Part shown: positions 38,109 through 46,037 of the stretch, one piece after another
Position numbering within the stretch: position 1 is the first letter of the stretch
How the letters are laid out: each line of letters starts with the position of its first letter
DNA from: Verrucomicrobiales bacterium
GTDB lineage: Bacteria; Verrucomicrobiota; Verrucomicrobiia; Verrucomicrobiales; DEV007
Length of the DNA: 64,000 bases
Direction: 5' to 3'
Assembly: GCA_029213005.1 (NCBI GenBank)
Contig: JARGPI010000003.1
Location: 124,001 to 188,000, forward strand
Made by a program: the position numbers and the translations under genes
The notes under the pieces: generated by a model
Told to the model about the DNA's origin: nothing
Seen by the model: only the letters and a program-made list of their open reading frames with translations
The model's database searches: none

Positions 38109-39107
38109 TTAATTAATCCGAACTGCGATTTTCCCGTTTACTTCAGCAAGCTGTCCTGTGGCGATGGCTTTACCGTTAACCCGAACGATGATTTCCGCTT
38201 CTTCGACAGGGTGCTCCAGTTCAAGAACCACTCCGGGCTGTAATTGATCGAGATCGTCGATCGTGACCTGACGTCGGCCCAGTTCAAAGACGGCTGTGAC
38301 GGGCACGGCTCCGATCGATGTCACTGAGTCCCGCTTAGCTGGCAGGTTCCCGGTACCGGCCTCGCTGGCATTGTCGAATTCGGAGATATAGTCGGTGTTC
38401 ACATTCATATAGGATTCAATTTTTATTTCACTACCTCTCAGAATGCCGCGATAAACGGTGTCGTGAGAGGGGCGGATCTCGATTTGATCGTTTTTCAAAT
38501 CAGGACCTTTTTCGATCAGGATAACGTCCCCGGTTTTAAGTTTTCGGATTTCCTCTACTTCCAGGAGGGTCCGCCCGACTTCAATGCCCAGAGAAAGCGG
38601 AATCCGTGAGCCCGGAAATTTCTTTTCGGGTAATCTGGTGAGCAGGCCGCTCAAAAGCGATGCCGCTTCGGCGGGGGCTGAGATATCACCTAGTATTCCG
38701 GATAGATTAAAAGGGATGCAGATCGGTAGTTGCGATAAAGAGACGGGTGTCTCTGCAAAACTGATTTTGTAGTTTGACCAATCTTCGAAGCGGTCCAAAT
38801 CCGGGCTGATCGCTTTTTCCACAACCATCTTGCGCAGGGTCTCCGGTAGGTTTGCGAACGAGATTACGCCCATCTTTTCCAGAATGTCCCCGGGGACCGG
38901 CAACTGATCAAATCTTACGACGATGGTGTGCCCGTCGATAAGGAGGGGGAGCGTGACCTCCGGTCGGTTGAGCGGGATGTGATCGGGAAGAAGCGTCAGG
39001 CTGGTTTCCCGGCCGAAAATAAACAGAGCGACATTCTCCGCAACGCAGGCGGCAGCGGTTTCGATCTGTGCTTCCCAGGCATCAATACTGGTGAGTGACA
39101 AAGTCAT
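38109..39107 (-). CDS. sctQ: Type III secretion cytoplasmic-ring protein SctQ (FliM/FliN family)
   Basis: 332 residues. The C-terminal 65 residues are a SpoA domain with the standard pattern (RRQVTIDDLDQLQPGVVLELEHP, then IIVRVNGKAIATGQLAEVNGKIAVRIN). A first SpoA-like domain lies around residues 165-235 (LLEVEEIRKLKTGDVILIEKG). Two SpoA domains and about 330 residues match injectisome SctQ better than flagellar FliM or FliN. It forms the pods of the sorting platform under the export gate. The upstream neighbours SctL and SctK are its known structural partners. It is convergent with the acyltransferase gene with no bases between the stops. Confidence 0.85.
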   Translation of the reverse strand: MTLSLTSIDAWEAQIETAAACVAENVALFIFGRETSLTLLPDHIPLNRPEVTLPLLIDGHTIVVRFDQLPVPGDILEKMGVISFANLPETLRKMVVEKAISPDLDRFEDWSNYKISFAETPVSLSQLPICIPFNLSGILGDISAPAEAASLLSGLLTRLPEKKFPGSRIPLSLGIEVGRTLLEVEEIRKLKTGDVILIEKGPDLKNDQIEIRPSHDTVYRGILRGSEIKIESYMNVNTDYISEFDNASEAGTGNLPAKRDSVTSIGAVPVTAVFELGRRQVTIDDLDQLQPGVVLELEHPVEEAEIIVRVNGKAIATGQLAEVNGKIAVRIN

Positions 39108-39114
39108 CTAAAAT

Positions 39115-39729
39115 TTAGTTTCCCTCGTTGAGGTTGTTGATTAAAGCGGTGCGAATCGTCTCGAGATGAGCATCGAGCGTGGATTCGATCTTCCCGACTT
39201 CGGTTTCGAGAATGCACTCTCCGATTTTCAGATCGGGGCGCATCTCTACTTTGATCGAACCAATATCGGGGTGACGTTGGTGAAGACCGCGAAGGTCGGC
39301 CCGCTGGCTTTCGAAGTCCTCCCGGCTGACCCAGAGCGTCACCTGGTCCTGTTTTTTCGCCTGAGAGATGAGTCGATTAACTACCGGCCGGATTTTTTCA
39401 CGGTCGGAAAATCCCTCTGCTATGGTTCGTACCGATGCCAGAACGACATCGACCATACTCAGTTCGATATCGTTCAGGTATCTGGCTGATTTCTGGACGG
39501 TTCGGACGAGATGCTCTGAAATCTCTGCTTTCCCTTCTTCGAATCCCGCGATATACCCGCGCTCTCTTTCCTCCTCGAAGGTATCTCTGGCTCGCTCGAG
39601 AATTTTTTCACTTTCCAGTTTCGCCTGAGCAAGGATTTGTTCCGCTTCGCGAAAAACGGAAAATTCCTCCGCTTCGATCACTTTTTGATCGGGATAGAGA
39701 TGGGTGTGTTCCAGTTTTAAAAAATGCAT
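39115..39729 (-). CDS. sctL: Type III secretion stator protein SctL (YscL/FliH family)
   Basis: 204 residues. The first 25 residues are variable; the rest is a long helix rich in Glu, Lys and Arg (EAEQILAQAKLESEKILERARDTFEEERERGYIAGFEEG, shown here only to indicate extent 28-66), followed by the V-ATPase E-like C-terminal domain with EMRPDLKIGECILETEVGKI. This is the FliH/YscL arrangement: it links the SctN ATPase to SctQ. It overlaps the SctK gene by 13 bases and ends eight bases before SctQ starts, so the three are one operon. Confidence 0.83.
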   Translation of the reverse strand: MHFLKLEHTHLYPDQKVIEAEEFSVFREAEQILAQAKLESEKILERARDTFEEERERGYIAGFEEGKAEISEHLVRTVQKSARYLNDIELSMVDVVLASVRTIAEGFSDREKIRPVVNRLISQAKKQDQVTLWVSREDFESQRADLRGLHQRHPDIGSIKVEMRPDLKIGECILETEVGKIESTLDAHLETIRTALINNLNEGN

Positions 39730-40529
39730 TCCAAATCCTTTCGTGCGTTGATTCGTTTCAATATCTGAACAAACTGATTCCCCACCACTCCCGGCTCAAT
39801 GAGCTGCTTTTTTCGTCCGCTGTGAAACAATTTGGCGGTTTCTCGGGGCAGCTTGAGTTCCAGTCGCTTGACGATCGATTTCGGGGCGTCAGAAAAGACC
39901 GTTCCGAGGCTGTTCCAGCCCATCATTCGGCTGGATTCCGCTATGTCGGTAGCCCATTCTTTTGGAATTCGCGCCGAGAGTTGGAAATCAGTGGAAGACG
40001 TCCATTTGAGGATCTCTTCGTAGGTTTCCTTACCGAGAAGTCCCATCAAGGGGAGAGTTTCATCCGATTTGAGCGTGGCGATTCCAAGCGTCAGATTTAT
40101 GAGACCGGTTTCGATGGCAAGGCATTCGAGCTGTTCGAGATCCAGCAGGGCGAGGCGCCAGGGTTTATGACTGAAGGCGCCATAGTTCAGTTTCGGTAGA
40201 TCAAACTTCCGTTCAATCATTGAGGCCACTTTTTTGGCAAATCGTTGGTCTTCAACCGGGTAAGTTAGGTTTCGAAACAGTTCCCATTCTTCCGGAGCAC
40301 TTGCGAATCGCAGTCGGGAAGGGTGAAGCCATACTTGAGGCCGGTGAGCAAAGTTTTGAATCAGAGTGACTAACCAGGGCTCATCAAGTAAGCCTTCGAG
40401 AAATTTATCAGGCTCGGTGAAATCCGTCCGCAACGTGTCTAAAATCACTCCGCCAACCCCGATCCGGCCCGGAGACTGGAAAAACTGGCGGAAAGATGAC
40501 AACTTTTTGTCAGCGGCACTTTGACTCAT
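39717..40529 (-). CDS. sctK: Type III secretion sorting-platform protein SctK-like
   Basis: 270 residues with no signal peptide. The similarity is weaker than for its neighbours: a mostly helical protein with the pattern FNxxP/HPSRL (VWLHPSRLRFAS) and a C-terminal region FVQILKRINARKDL that fit the YscK/SctK family. The position, first in an operon with SctL and SctQ, is the canonical K-L-Q order, which carries most of the assignment. SctK would connect the inner-membrane ring to SctQ. ATG 40529 lies 21 bases downstream of the palindrome CTGAGTCTCAG (40550-40560) on its own strand. Confidence 0.7.
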   Translation of the reverse strand: MSQSAADKKLSSFRQFFQSPGRIGVGGVILDTLRTDFTEPDKFLEGLLDEPWLVTLIQNFAHRPQVWLHPSRLRFASAPEEWELFRNLTYPVEDQRFAKKVASMIERKFDLPKLNYGAFSHKPWRLALLDLEQLECLAIETGLINLTLGIATLKSDETLPLMGLLGKETYEEILKWTSSTDFQLSARIPKEWATDIAESSRMMGWNSLGTVFSDAPKSIVKRLELKLPRETAKLFHSGRKKQLIEPGVVGNQFVQILKRINARKDLECIF

Positions 40530-40776
40530 TGATAAAGGGAAAATAGTAACTGAGTCTCAGATAAGATAATTTTTTCTGATTGTAAAGCGAAGTTAACCAA
40601 GATTGTGAATGATTCGTCTTTTTAAGACGGACAGTTTGTAAGCTATTTCGGGCGTTTTCGTCAGCGCCGGAGTAAGCGGTGTTTTGCAATCTGATGGGTT
40701 CATTTTTGGTTGAACTGTCAGGGTGATGTCGTGCTAAACTTCTTGCAGGTAAACGTTGTGGTCCTAATTTAAAAAG
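40530..40776. promoter_or_regulatory. Divergent control region between sctK and the selenoprotein gene
   Basis: 247 bp without a gene. It holds an 11-bp palindrome, CTGAGTCTCAG (40550-40560), close to the sctK start, and a hairpin with a 6-bp stem, CGTCTT-TTT-AAGACG (40615-40629). Both could serve as operators or leader hairpins. No promoter boxes are convincing enough to place. Confidence 0.4.
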
Positions 40777-42036
40777 ATGAAATCCAAACTGATTGGTTGG
40801 TTGGCAAGTGGAATGTTGATGTTCAACTCCGCGATTTTTGGCGCCGAAGCTGTGTCTCATTTGATGGCCGGAGATGCGGTATTGGTAAATGTGGAGGAAG
40901 CCGGGAAGCAGTTTGGATGGGAGCCGAAATTAGAAGGGGACATTTTAGTCCTCTGTCGGGATCAGCTCTGTGTTCCTCTAGATCTGGAAAGCGTAACCCA
41001 TCGCAAAAACGGGGATGACTGGTTCGTCGATGCTGACACGCTCGGCAAGGTAATGGGTTTCACGACCCGGGTGACCGATCAAGAACTCAAGCTGACGGCA
41101 TTGGAGCCGAGCTCGAACACTGCCGAAGATGCCACCTACCACTCCAGCTGGCCGGAGGGACGGGGCTTTGAACCGGGTGAAACGCTGCCGGATATTCCTC
41201 TAATCGATCTGGAGGGGAACGAGGTCAGGTTCGGCGATTTCCTCGGGAAACGATACGTGATTTACGGTTGGGCGAGTTGGTGAGGCTGCCGCGAAAATCT
41301 GCCCGTGTGGCAGAAAGTATTTGAGGAGCATGGAAGCGATGAATTTACCGTCGTCGGTATTGCGATGGACTCGGAGGGTGTGGCTCCGGCTAAAAAACAA
41401 TATGATCGCTTCGGGGTGACCTTCCCCGCTTTGGTGGATCCCAATTATGCCACTCGATTTGAATTTGTGCCCTGGTTGTTCTTCGTTGACGAGCACGGGG
41501 TGGTTCAGGATGGGGACTGGGCTGAGGAGATCAAAAAGATGGGTGCGATCAAGCCGGTGACCGATGCGATTAGAAGTCAGTGGACCGCTAAAAGCGACAG
41601 AAACAGCTTGGAATCCCTGGCTGCTCTGGTGTTAAAGCACGAAGCCGCCCCGGACGATTTGGCTATCGCGTCGGAGCTCGCGTCCCGTTACGTGGCGCTG
41701 GACCGGCTTGAGGAAGCTCGCAATCTGCTTCGCCCGCTGGTTAAAAAATACGATGAACTGGAGATCGCCCGTTCCGGGGATCGGGCGCAGCAAATCGCCC
41801 TGGCAGATGCTTACATCCAGCTATCCCGGGCGGAAACCGATCGGGAAGCTCAAGTCCATGCCTCGACAATGGCCTACTATGTCTATCCGACGAAAGGTTA
41901 TGTGAAGCAGGTGGTTCGTATCAAGGGTCCCGATTATTTTGATAAGACTGAAGATGGGAAAATGGACTCCGAATATCGTTCATCCAATATTCAGCGACTC
42001 GTTGACGAACGCGCCGCGTGGATCGGAGGCAATTGA
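40777..42036 (+). CDS. Probable selenoprotein: exported TlpA-like thioredoxin-fold protein with in-frame TGA (Sec169)
   Basis: Two open segments in the same frame (40777-41280 and 41284-42036) are separated only by the TGA at 41281. Read as selenocysteine they give one 419-residue protein. Residues 1-25 are a signal peptide. Residues 30-110 resemble a small stalk domain like that before copper amine oxidases. Residues 135-270 are a redoxin/TlpA thioredoxin fold, with TGA exactly at the redox centre: YGWASW-U-GCRENLPVW, Sec169-Gly170-Cys171. The fold continues normally after it (TVVGIAMDSEGV, VPWLFFVDEHGVVQDGDW). The last 130 residues are helical. A hairpin that satisfies bacterial SECIS rules follows the TGA. 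A true nonsense mutation would not be expected precisely at the catalytic position. Confidence 0.82.
41284..41314 (+). promoter_or_regulatory. Candidate bacterial SECIS element
   Basis: TCTGCC (41298-41303), loop CGTGT (41304-41308) and GGCAGA (41309-41314) form a perfect 6-bp stem. The loop begins 20 bases after the TGA, inside the usual 16-37 base window, and carries G at its second position, as known bacterial SECIS loops do. An alternative longer pairing uses CTGCC at 41286-41290 with the same right arm. The element lies within the coding sequence, as is normal in bacteria. Confidence 0.7.
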
Positions 42037-42123
42037 GCTCGCCGCTGGATCCGCCTACCGTGAGCCTGATCGAAACTCTGTCTTTTCGGTCAGGTATTGA
42101 TTCCCATTCCGACTAACTGGGAT

Positions 42124-42789
42124 ATGAAGAAAATATCAGCAGTGATATTCGATATGGACGGTCTCCTCATCGATACCGAAACGCCCTCAAAAATCGCCTG
42201 GCAGACGACGGCTGCGCAGTTCGGTAAGTCAATTGACGATGATCTGCTGGAGGGTTTGATCGGACGTCATGTGAGTGATTGTATCGCGATTGTGGGAAAG
42301 TCGCTGGGGATCGATCTCCGGGAATCAGGCTTTATGGACCGGTATGATGATATCTACCTTTCTAACTTTATGAGGAAGGGAATTGAGGTGAAGCGGGGGG
42401 CGGTTCCGCTTCTCAAAGCTTTATCTGAAAAGAAGGTGCCCCGCGCCGTGGTAACCTCTTCGGAAAAGGGGCTTGCACCGCGAAAACTGCGACTTGCCGG
42501 ATTGGAGCAGTATTTCGATTTGGTGGTGACGGGATGTGAGGTAGAGAAATCAAAACCCGAACCTGATATATTTTTACTGGCGGCAGAAAAAATGGCAGTG
42601 GAGCCTGCTGACTGCCTCGCTTTGGAAGACTCCTACAATGGCGTCCGGGCAGCGTCTCGCGCGGGAATGAATCCTGTCATGATTCCGGACCTACTGAAGC
42701 CGAATGATGAGATGCTGGATTTGACGGAGGCTATTTTCTCCTCACTGGAGAAGGCAACGCCCTATATTTTGAGGCGCCTCGAAGGCTGA
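42124..42789 (+). CDS. HAD-superfamily phosphatase/phosphoglucomutase-like
   Basis: About 221 residues. HAD motif I is FDMDGLLIDTET, motif II is TSSEKGLAP, motif III is the Lys in EKSKPEPDIF, and motif IV is LEDSYNGVRAASRAGM. The cap insert between motif I and II is helical, as in beta-phosphoglucomutase and GS1-like phosphatases (subfamily IA). It acts in the cytoplasm on a small phosphate ester that cannot be named from sequence. ATG 42124 starts directly at the domain; a TTG at 42097 would only add nine residues. It is convergent with the LuxR gene. Confidence 0.85.
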   Translation: MKKISAVIFDMDGLLIDTETPSKIAWQTTAAQFGKSIDDDLLEGLIGRHVSDCIAIVGKSLGIDLRESGFMDRYDDIYLSNFMRKGIEVKRGAVPLLKALSEKKVPRAVVTSSEKGLAPRKLRLAGLEQYFDLVVTGCEVEKSKPEPDIFLLAAEKMAVEPADCLALEDSYNGVRAASRAGMNPVMIPDLLKPNDEMLDLTEAIFSSLEKATPYILRRLEG

Positions 42790-42800
42790 GTGGTCGTTCT

Positions 42801-43619
42801 CTATATTGGAACGTCTCCACCGTCTCCGTAGCGGAAATGTTTCATGAGCTCGGCGTGACTGTGAACTTCGAAGAATCGATATATATTTTTGACGTACTCC
42901 GAAACGGTATTTTCGGTGATGGTCAGGTGGCTGGCGATTTGCTTCCGACTCATTCCTTCAAGGAGTAAATTCAATACCGTTCGCAGGCGGGGGGATAAAT
43001 TGGAGAAATCATACTTGCCCGCTTTAGGAGTTCCCGGCCAGGATTCGGCATGGAGCCATGCGACCTGGCTGAGTATCACGTGGGCGATTCTCGCTTCGCG
43101 CTCATCAAAGAGCGGTGCCTGCTCATTTCGATACAAGCCGATGAAGCTGAGGCTTCCGTCTTCAAAGGGATGGCAGGATAGAATCAGCGGGGCAATGTCC
43201 GCTTTCTGCCAAAGCTGGTAGACCGGCTTGGTTACGAAGGTGTTTTCCGGATCAATCTGTTGCCGGAGTCGGGTGGTGTGGGACTGAGTTTGGTAGACCT
43301 GGGCGAGAAATGGTGCGTTTAGCGCGCCCATATCGGGATGTTCCAACGCCTGGAAATAGGCGGAAAGTCTCTCTTCGGAAAATCCGCCATGGATCAAACC
43401 GACGACGGTTGGCCTTTGGCTGGGAGGAGTCGGGGCCAGCAGGGTCCAGATCCAGCAGTCGGCGGAGATTAGCTGGGAAACCTCACTGAGCAGATGTTGT
43501 TTCTTTTCGATCAGTGGAGCGTCCATTCCTGCCACATCGCCAAGAATTTTGACGATCCGGTAGACATCATCGTTTGTCAGATCTTTCCCGCTTCCTTCGA
43601 TTTTGTTAGACCCATCCAT
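42801..43619 (-). CDS. LuxR-type transcriptional regulator
   Basis: 272 residues. The C-terminal 60 residues are a GerE/LuxR helix-turn-helix (LSPRLRTVLNLLLEGMSRKQIASHLTITENTVSEYVKNIY; given only to mark about residues 205-244). The N-terminal 190 residues look like a GAF-type sensory domain without a phosphorylatable receiver Asp. It should therefore respond to a ligand or to an unknown signal rather than to a histidine kinase. Its target is not shown; it is a single gene flanked by a convergent HAD gene and a 163-bp gap. Confidence 0.83.
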   Translation of the reverse strand: MDGSNKIEGSGKDLTNDDVYRIVKILGDVAGMDAPLIEKKQHLLSEVSQLISADCWIWTLLAPTPPSQRPTVVGLIHGGFSEERLSAYFQALEHPDMGALNAPFLAQVYQTQSHTTRLRQQIDPENTFVTKPVYQLWQKADIAPLILSCHPFEDGSLSFIGLYRNEQAPLFDEREARIAHVILSQVAWLHAESWPGTPKAGKYDFSNLSPRLRTVLNLLLEGMSRKQIASHLTITENTVSEYVKNIYRFFEVHSHAELMKHFRYGDGGDVPI

Positions 43620-43782
43620 AAAAGCCTACCCATCAACCTTTTGAATACAATGTCAATCGGAAAGGTTTTGCCCCGAAAAAGGGTTGTGAGGTAACCTGAG
43701 TCCTAAAATGGAGGGTAAGACTGGGTGGATTCTAGCTGGTTCACGTTTTTTGGGGGGAGGGGCGTAGCGAGTCAGCCGGGGC

Positions 43783-44577
43783 CTAGAAATCGATTAGATC
43801 TTCGAGGAGGGAGGAGATGTTGTTTTTGCTGAGAAAGGCGTCGAGCCGGGTGAAGTTTTCTTCGCTGAGATCCCAGGGATCGTAGTCGAATGCTTTCCCG
43901 TAGAGTTTGGCAAATGCGTTGGCGGTCAGGAGGCGGACGTGTAGCTTTTCATCTCGCAGAAAGCGGGAGAAGCGTCCGGGATTGTGTTTCACTTCTTCAC
44001 TGAGCTGTTCTTTGGCAAATTGGACGGCCTGGGGATCGCGTTTCGAGAAATTTTCGTAGAACTCGTTGATGGCAGCGTATTGATCTTCGGTGAGTCCCTG
44101 GCGGAAGCTTTGGCTCATGTCTTTGAGGAACTGGAGGGCGGCTTCTTTTTCCGCAGCGATGGTTTCGGGTGATATTTTCGGGCCGGACATTTCGAGCCAG
44201 GCCATGAAGACATCGATCGGCATAAAGCCGGAGGTTTTTTCCACCTTTTTCAGCGTGGGATCGCCGATCACCATGGCGGGAACTCCCTGAATCCGATAAC
44301 GGGCGACGAGATCTTTACTCTCATCATAATCGAGTTTTAGTAGAGTAAAGTTTTCGTTCAGATACTGACTCACTTTTGGTTTTGTGAGGGTTTCATCTTC
44401 CATGGTGTGGCAGAAGTGGCACCACTCGGCGGTGAAAAACATAAAGATCGGTTTACCGGTTTTTTCCGCCTCGGCTTTTGCGGTTTCTTCGCTGGTATGC
44501 CAGGACAGTTCGACGGTTTGCTGGCCGGAACAGATTGCGGTGATCAAATAGAAGATGATTGGAACTAAAGTTTTCAT
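43783..44577 (-). CDS. Exported thioredoxin-family protein
   Basis: About 264 residues. ATG 44577 overlaps the cytochrome-gene stop (ATGA) and precedes a signal peptide (residues 4-18). The thioredoxin domain has an active site FFTAEWCHFCHTMEDET (Cys53 and Cys56), the cis-Pro loop IQGVPAMVIGD and a following strand. The C-terminal 130 residues are helical and unassigned. It belongs to the thioredoxin_7 or DsbD-gamma-like group. Coupling to a multihaem cytochrome suggests a role in keeping haem-binding cysteines reduced during cytochrome maturation, which is an inference from context. Confidence 0.82.
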   Translation of the reverse strand: MKTLVPIIFYLITAICSGQQTVELSWHTSEETAKAEAEKTGKPIFMFFTAEWCHFCHTMEDETLTKPKVSQYLNENFTLLKLDYDESKDLVARYRIQGVPAMVIGDPTLKKVEKTSGFMPIDVFMAWLEMSGPKISPETIAAEKEAALQFLKDMSQSFRQGLTEDQYAAINEFYENFSKRDPQAVQFAKEQLSEEVKHNPGRFSRFLRDEKLHVRLLTANAFAKLYGKAFDYDPWDLSEENFTRLDAFLSKNNISSLLEDLIDF

Positions 44578-46022
44578 GGCATGGCGGCTTCTTTGCCGTG
44601 TTGGATCAGGGGCCAGAATTCGTCCCATTTGAAGGGTCTCGAAAATTCCCCGTGATGGCACTTGGTGCAGTCGGAGGCCCCGAGGGGGCGAAACTGAAAC
44701 GTCACTTTTGTCGGGTCGCCGAGGGCGCGTTGGGTGACGTGTTCCGATCCCGGTCCGTGGCAGGACTCGCAGCCGACATTGGTCAATTTATCCGCTCCGA
44801 ACTCGCGGCGGTAACCGGAGACTTCGCCAAAGCCAACGGTGTGGCAAACGATGCAGTTCGGGTCGGCGTCGGTGCTGCTTTTGGTGAGGGTGGAAAAGGC
44901 GTGGGCATGTCGGGATTTCTTCCAGGCGGCGGTCGCTTTGGGATGGCAGGCAGCGCAGGATTCGGACCCGACGTAGGAATGGCCGAATCCGCCGCCGGGG
45001 ATGATGGCTTCGTTGTCTGCTGAAGCGGGGTCGTCGATGTCCAGTTTGGTGGTGCGGACGAGGTCTCGATAACTTTTCGAGAGAGCAAGAATGGCCGGGG
45101 ATTGCGGGATGGTTTCCTGCATGAGATGGATGTCGAAAGCGGGTTTGGTGATCTGCCTACCGGTGAGTTCGAATTTAAGATCACCGACGGCCCGGGCTTC
45201 GTTGGTGGTGAAAAGGATCACGCTCTCATTCTCAATGATCAGTTCCTGAGAGGGTTGGGGGACGTCGCCACCGAGGATGATATCTAGCTCGTAAAACTGC
45301 TGGGCGAGGGATCGTAATTTTGCTTCGTCGGTGAAGGCAAGCAGGATGGTGAGGTCGGGCGAGTGCTCGGTCGCAATTTTCGAGAGGAGGTTGGTTAACG
45401 AGGTCTCCATGGCCTGAACGGCGAGCCCTTCACCGAGTGTATTGGTGACACTTGCTGGATCCACGAGCCCGATCACGGCGACTTTCCGGTTTTGAGATTC
45501 CACCATCCGGTAGGGTGGAAGCACAGGGGTGCCGGTCTGATCGTCGACGAGATTTGCACTGATCAGCGGGGCTCCGGTTTTTGCCGCGATTTCTTTCAGT
45601 TCGGCGAGGGAGAGGGACGCTTCGCGGGCACCGACATTGAGTGCCTGATAATTGAGATGCTGAAATCCTTTGGCGAGGTGTTCGTAGTGGATCAGGTCGT
45701 AGTCGGCGGTTCCTTTGAGTGCGTCACCGACATCGAGTCGGAGCGAGGCGGCGGTTGGGTCACGGTAGTCCAGCCAGGTATCGATCCGGGTGAGCCCGCC
45801 GTATTGCCCGGTGAAACATCCACAGGGTTCGAGGCGACCGTTGACATCAGCGGTGAAGTAAATTTGCAGCGGGCCCTGCGGTACTTCCGGTTTCTTTTCG
45901 CAGGAGGTAATCAGAACTGTAAAAAGGAGTGTGAACGCTATGGACTGTACCCTGTACCGTTTCGGACTGTACCCTGTACAGTCCCGTTCACCGGTCTTAA
46001 AATAACTTCTCAGGAGGTGCAT
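44574..46022 (-). CDS. Lipoprotein with metallophosphatase-like domain and C-terminal tetrahaem cytochrome
   Basis: 482 residues. A lipobox VLITSC (Cys41) after a hydrophobic stretch (28-40) marks a lipoprotein. Residues 50-300 follow the 5'-nucleotidase/metallophosphatase pattern (YFTADVNGRLEPCGCFTGQYGGL, LDVGDAL, LNVGARE). The last 130 residues carry four CxxCH haem motifs: CAACH, CIVCH, CESCH and CTKCH (the last at about 452), like cytochrome c554-type domains. The metal ligands look incomplete, so the phosphatase part may be structural. ATG 46022 is the only upstream start, and residues 14-27 of the leader are encoded by two palindrome units. The gene follows DUF4159 by 15 bp. Confidence 0.8.
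   Translation of the reverse strand: MHLLRSYFKTGERDCTGYSPKRYRVQSIAFTLLFTVLITSCEKKPEVPQGPLQIYFTADVNGRLEPCGCFTGQYGGLTRIDTWLDYRDPTAASLRLDVGDALKGTADYDLIHYEHLAKGFQHLNYQALNVGAREASLSLAELKEIAAKTGAPLISANLVDDQTGTPVLPPYRMVESQNRKVAVIGLVDPASVTNTLGEGLAVQAMETSLTNLLSKIATEHSPDLTILLAFTDEAKLRSLAQQFYELDIILGGDVPQPSQELIIENESVILFTTNEARAVGDLKFELTGRQITKPAFDIHLMQETIPQSPAILALSKSYRDLVRTTKLDIDDPASADNEAIIPGGGFGHSYVGSESCAACHPKATAAWKKSRHAHAFSTLTKSSTDADPNCIVCHTVGFGEVSGYRREFGADKLTNVGCESCHGPGSEHVTQRALGDPTKVTFQFRPLGASDCTKCHHGEFSRPFKWDEFWPLIQHGKEAAMP
45943..45983. repeat. Palindromic repeat array C, two units inside a coding sequence
   Basis: Units are at 45943-45961 (GACTGTACCCTGTACCGTT) and 45965-45983 (GACTGTACCCTGTACAGTC, perfect). 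The second is identical to unit 1 of array A read from the other strand. The period is again 22 bp. The array lies in codons 14-27 of the cytochrome lipoprotein, just before its signal peptide, and 55 bp after the DUF4159 stop. It encodes TGYS, the same reading as at the start of the ureohydrolase. Confidence 0.9.
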
Positions 46023-46037
46023 TTTCAGTGAAATAAC

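Noticed and set aside
38109..40529. Flagellar FliM/FliH operon
   Set aside because: The gene order K-L-Q, the two-SpoA length of SctQ and the absence of any flagellar gene in the window fit an injectisome better; a whole-genome check would settle it.
41281..41283. Simple nonsense mutation or frameshift splitting the thioredoxin gene
   Set aside because: Both halves are in the same frame, the TGA is at the catalytic position and a SECIS-like stem follows; selenocysteine explains more, although a sequencing error cannot be excluded from the sequence alone.
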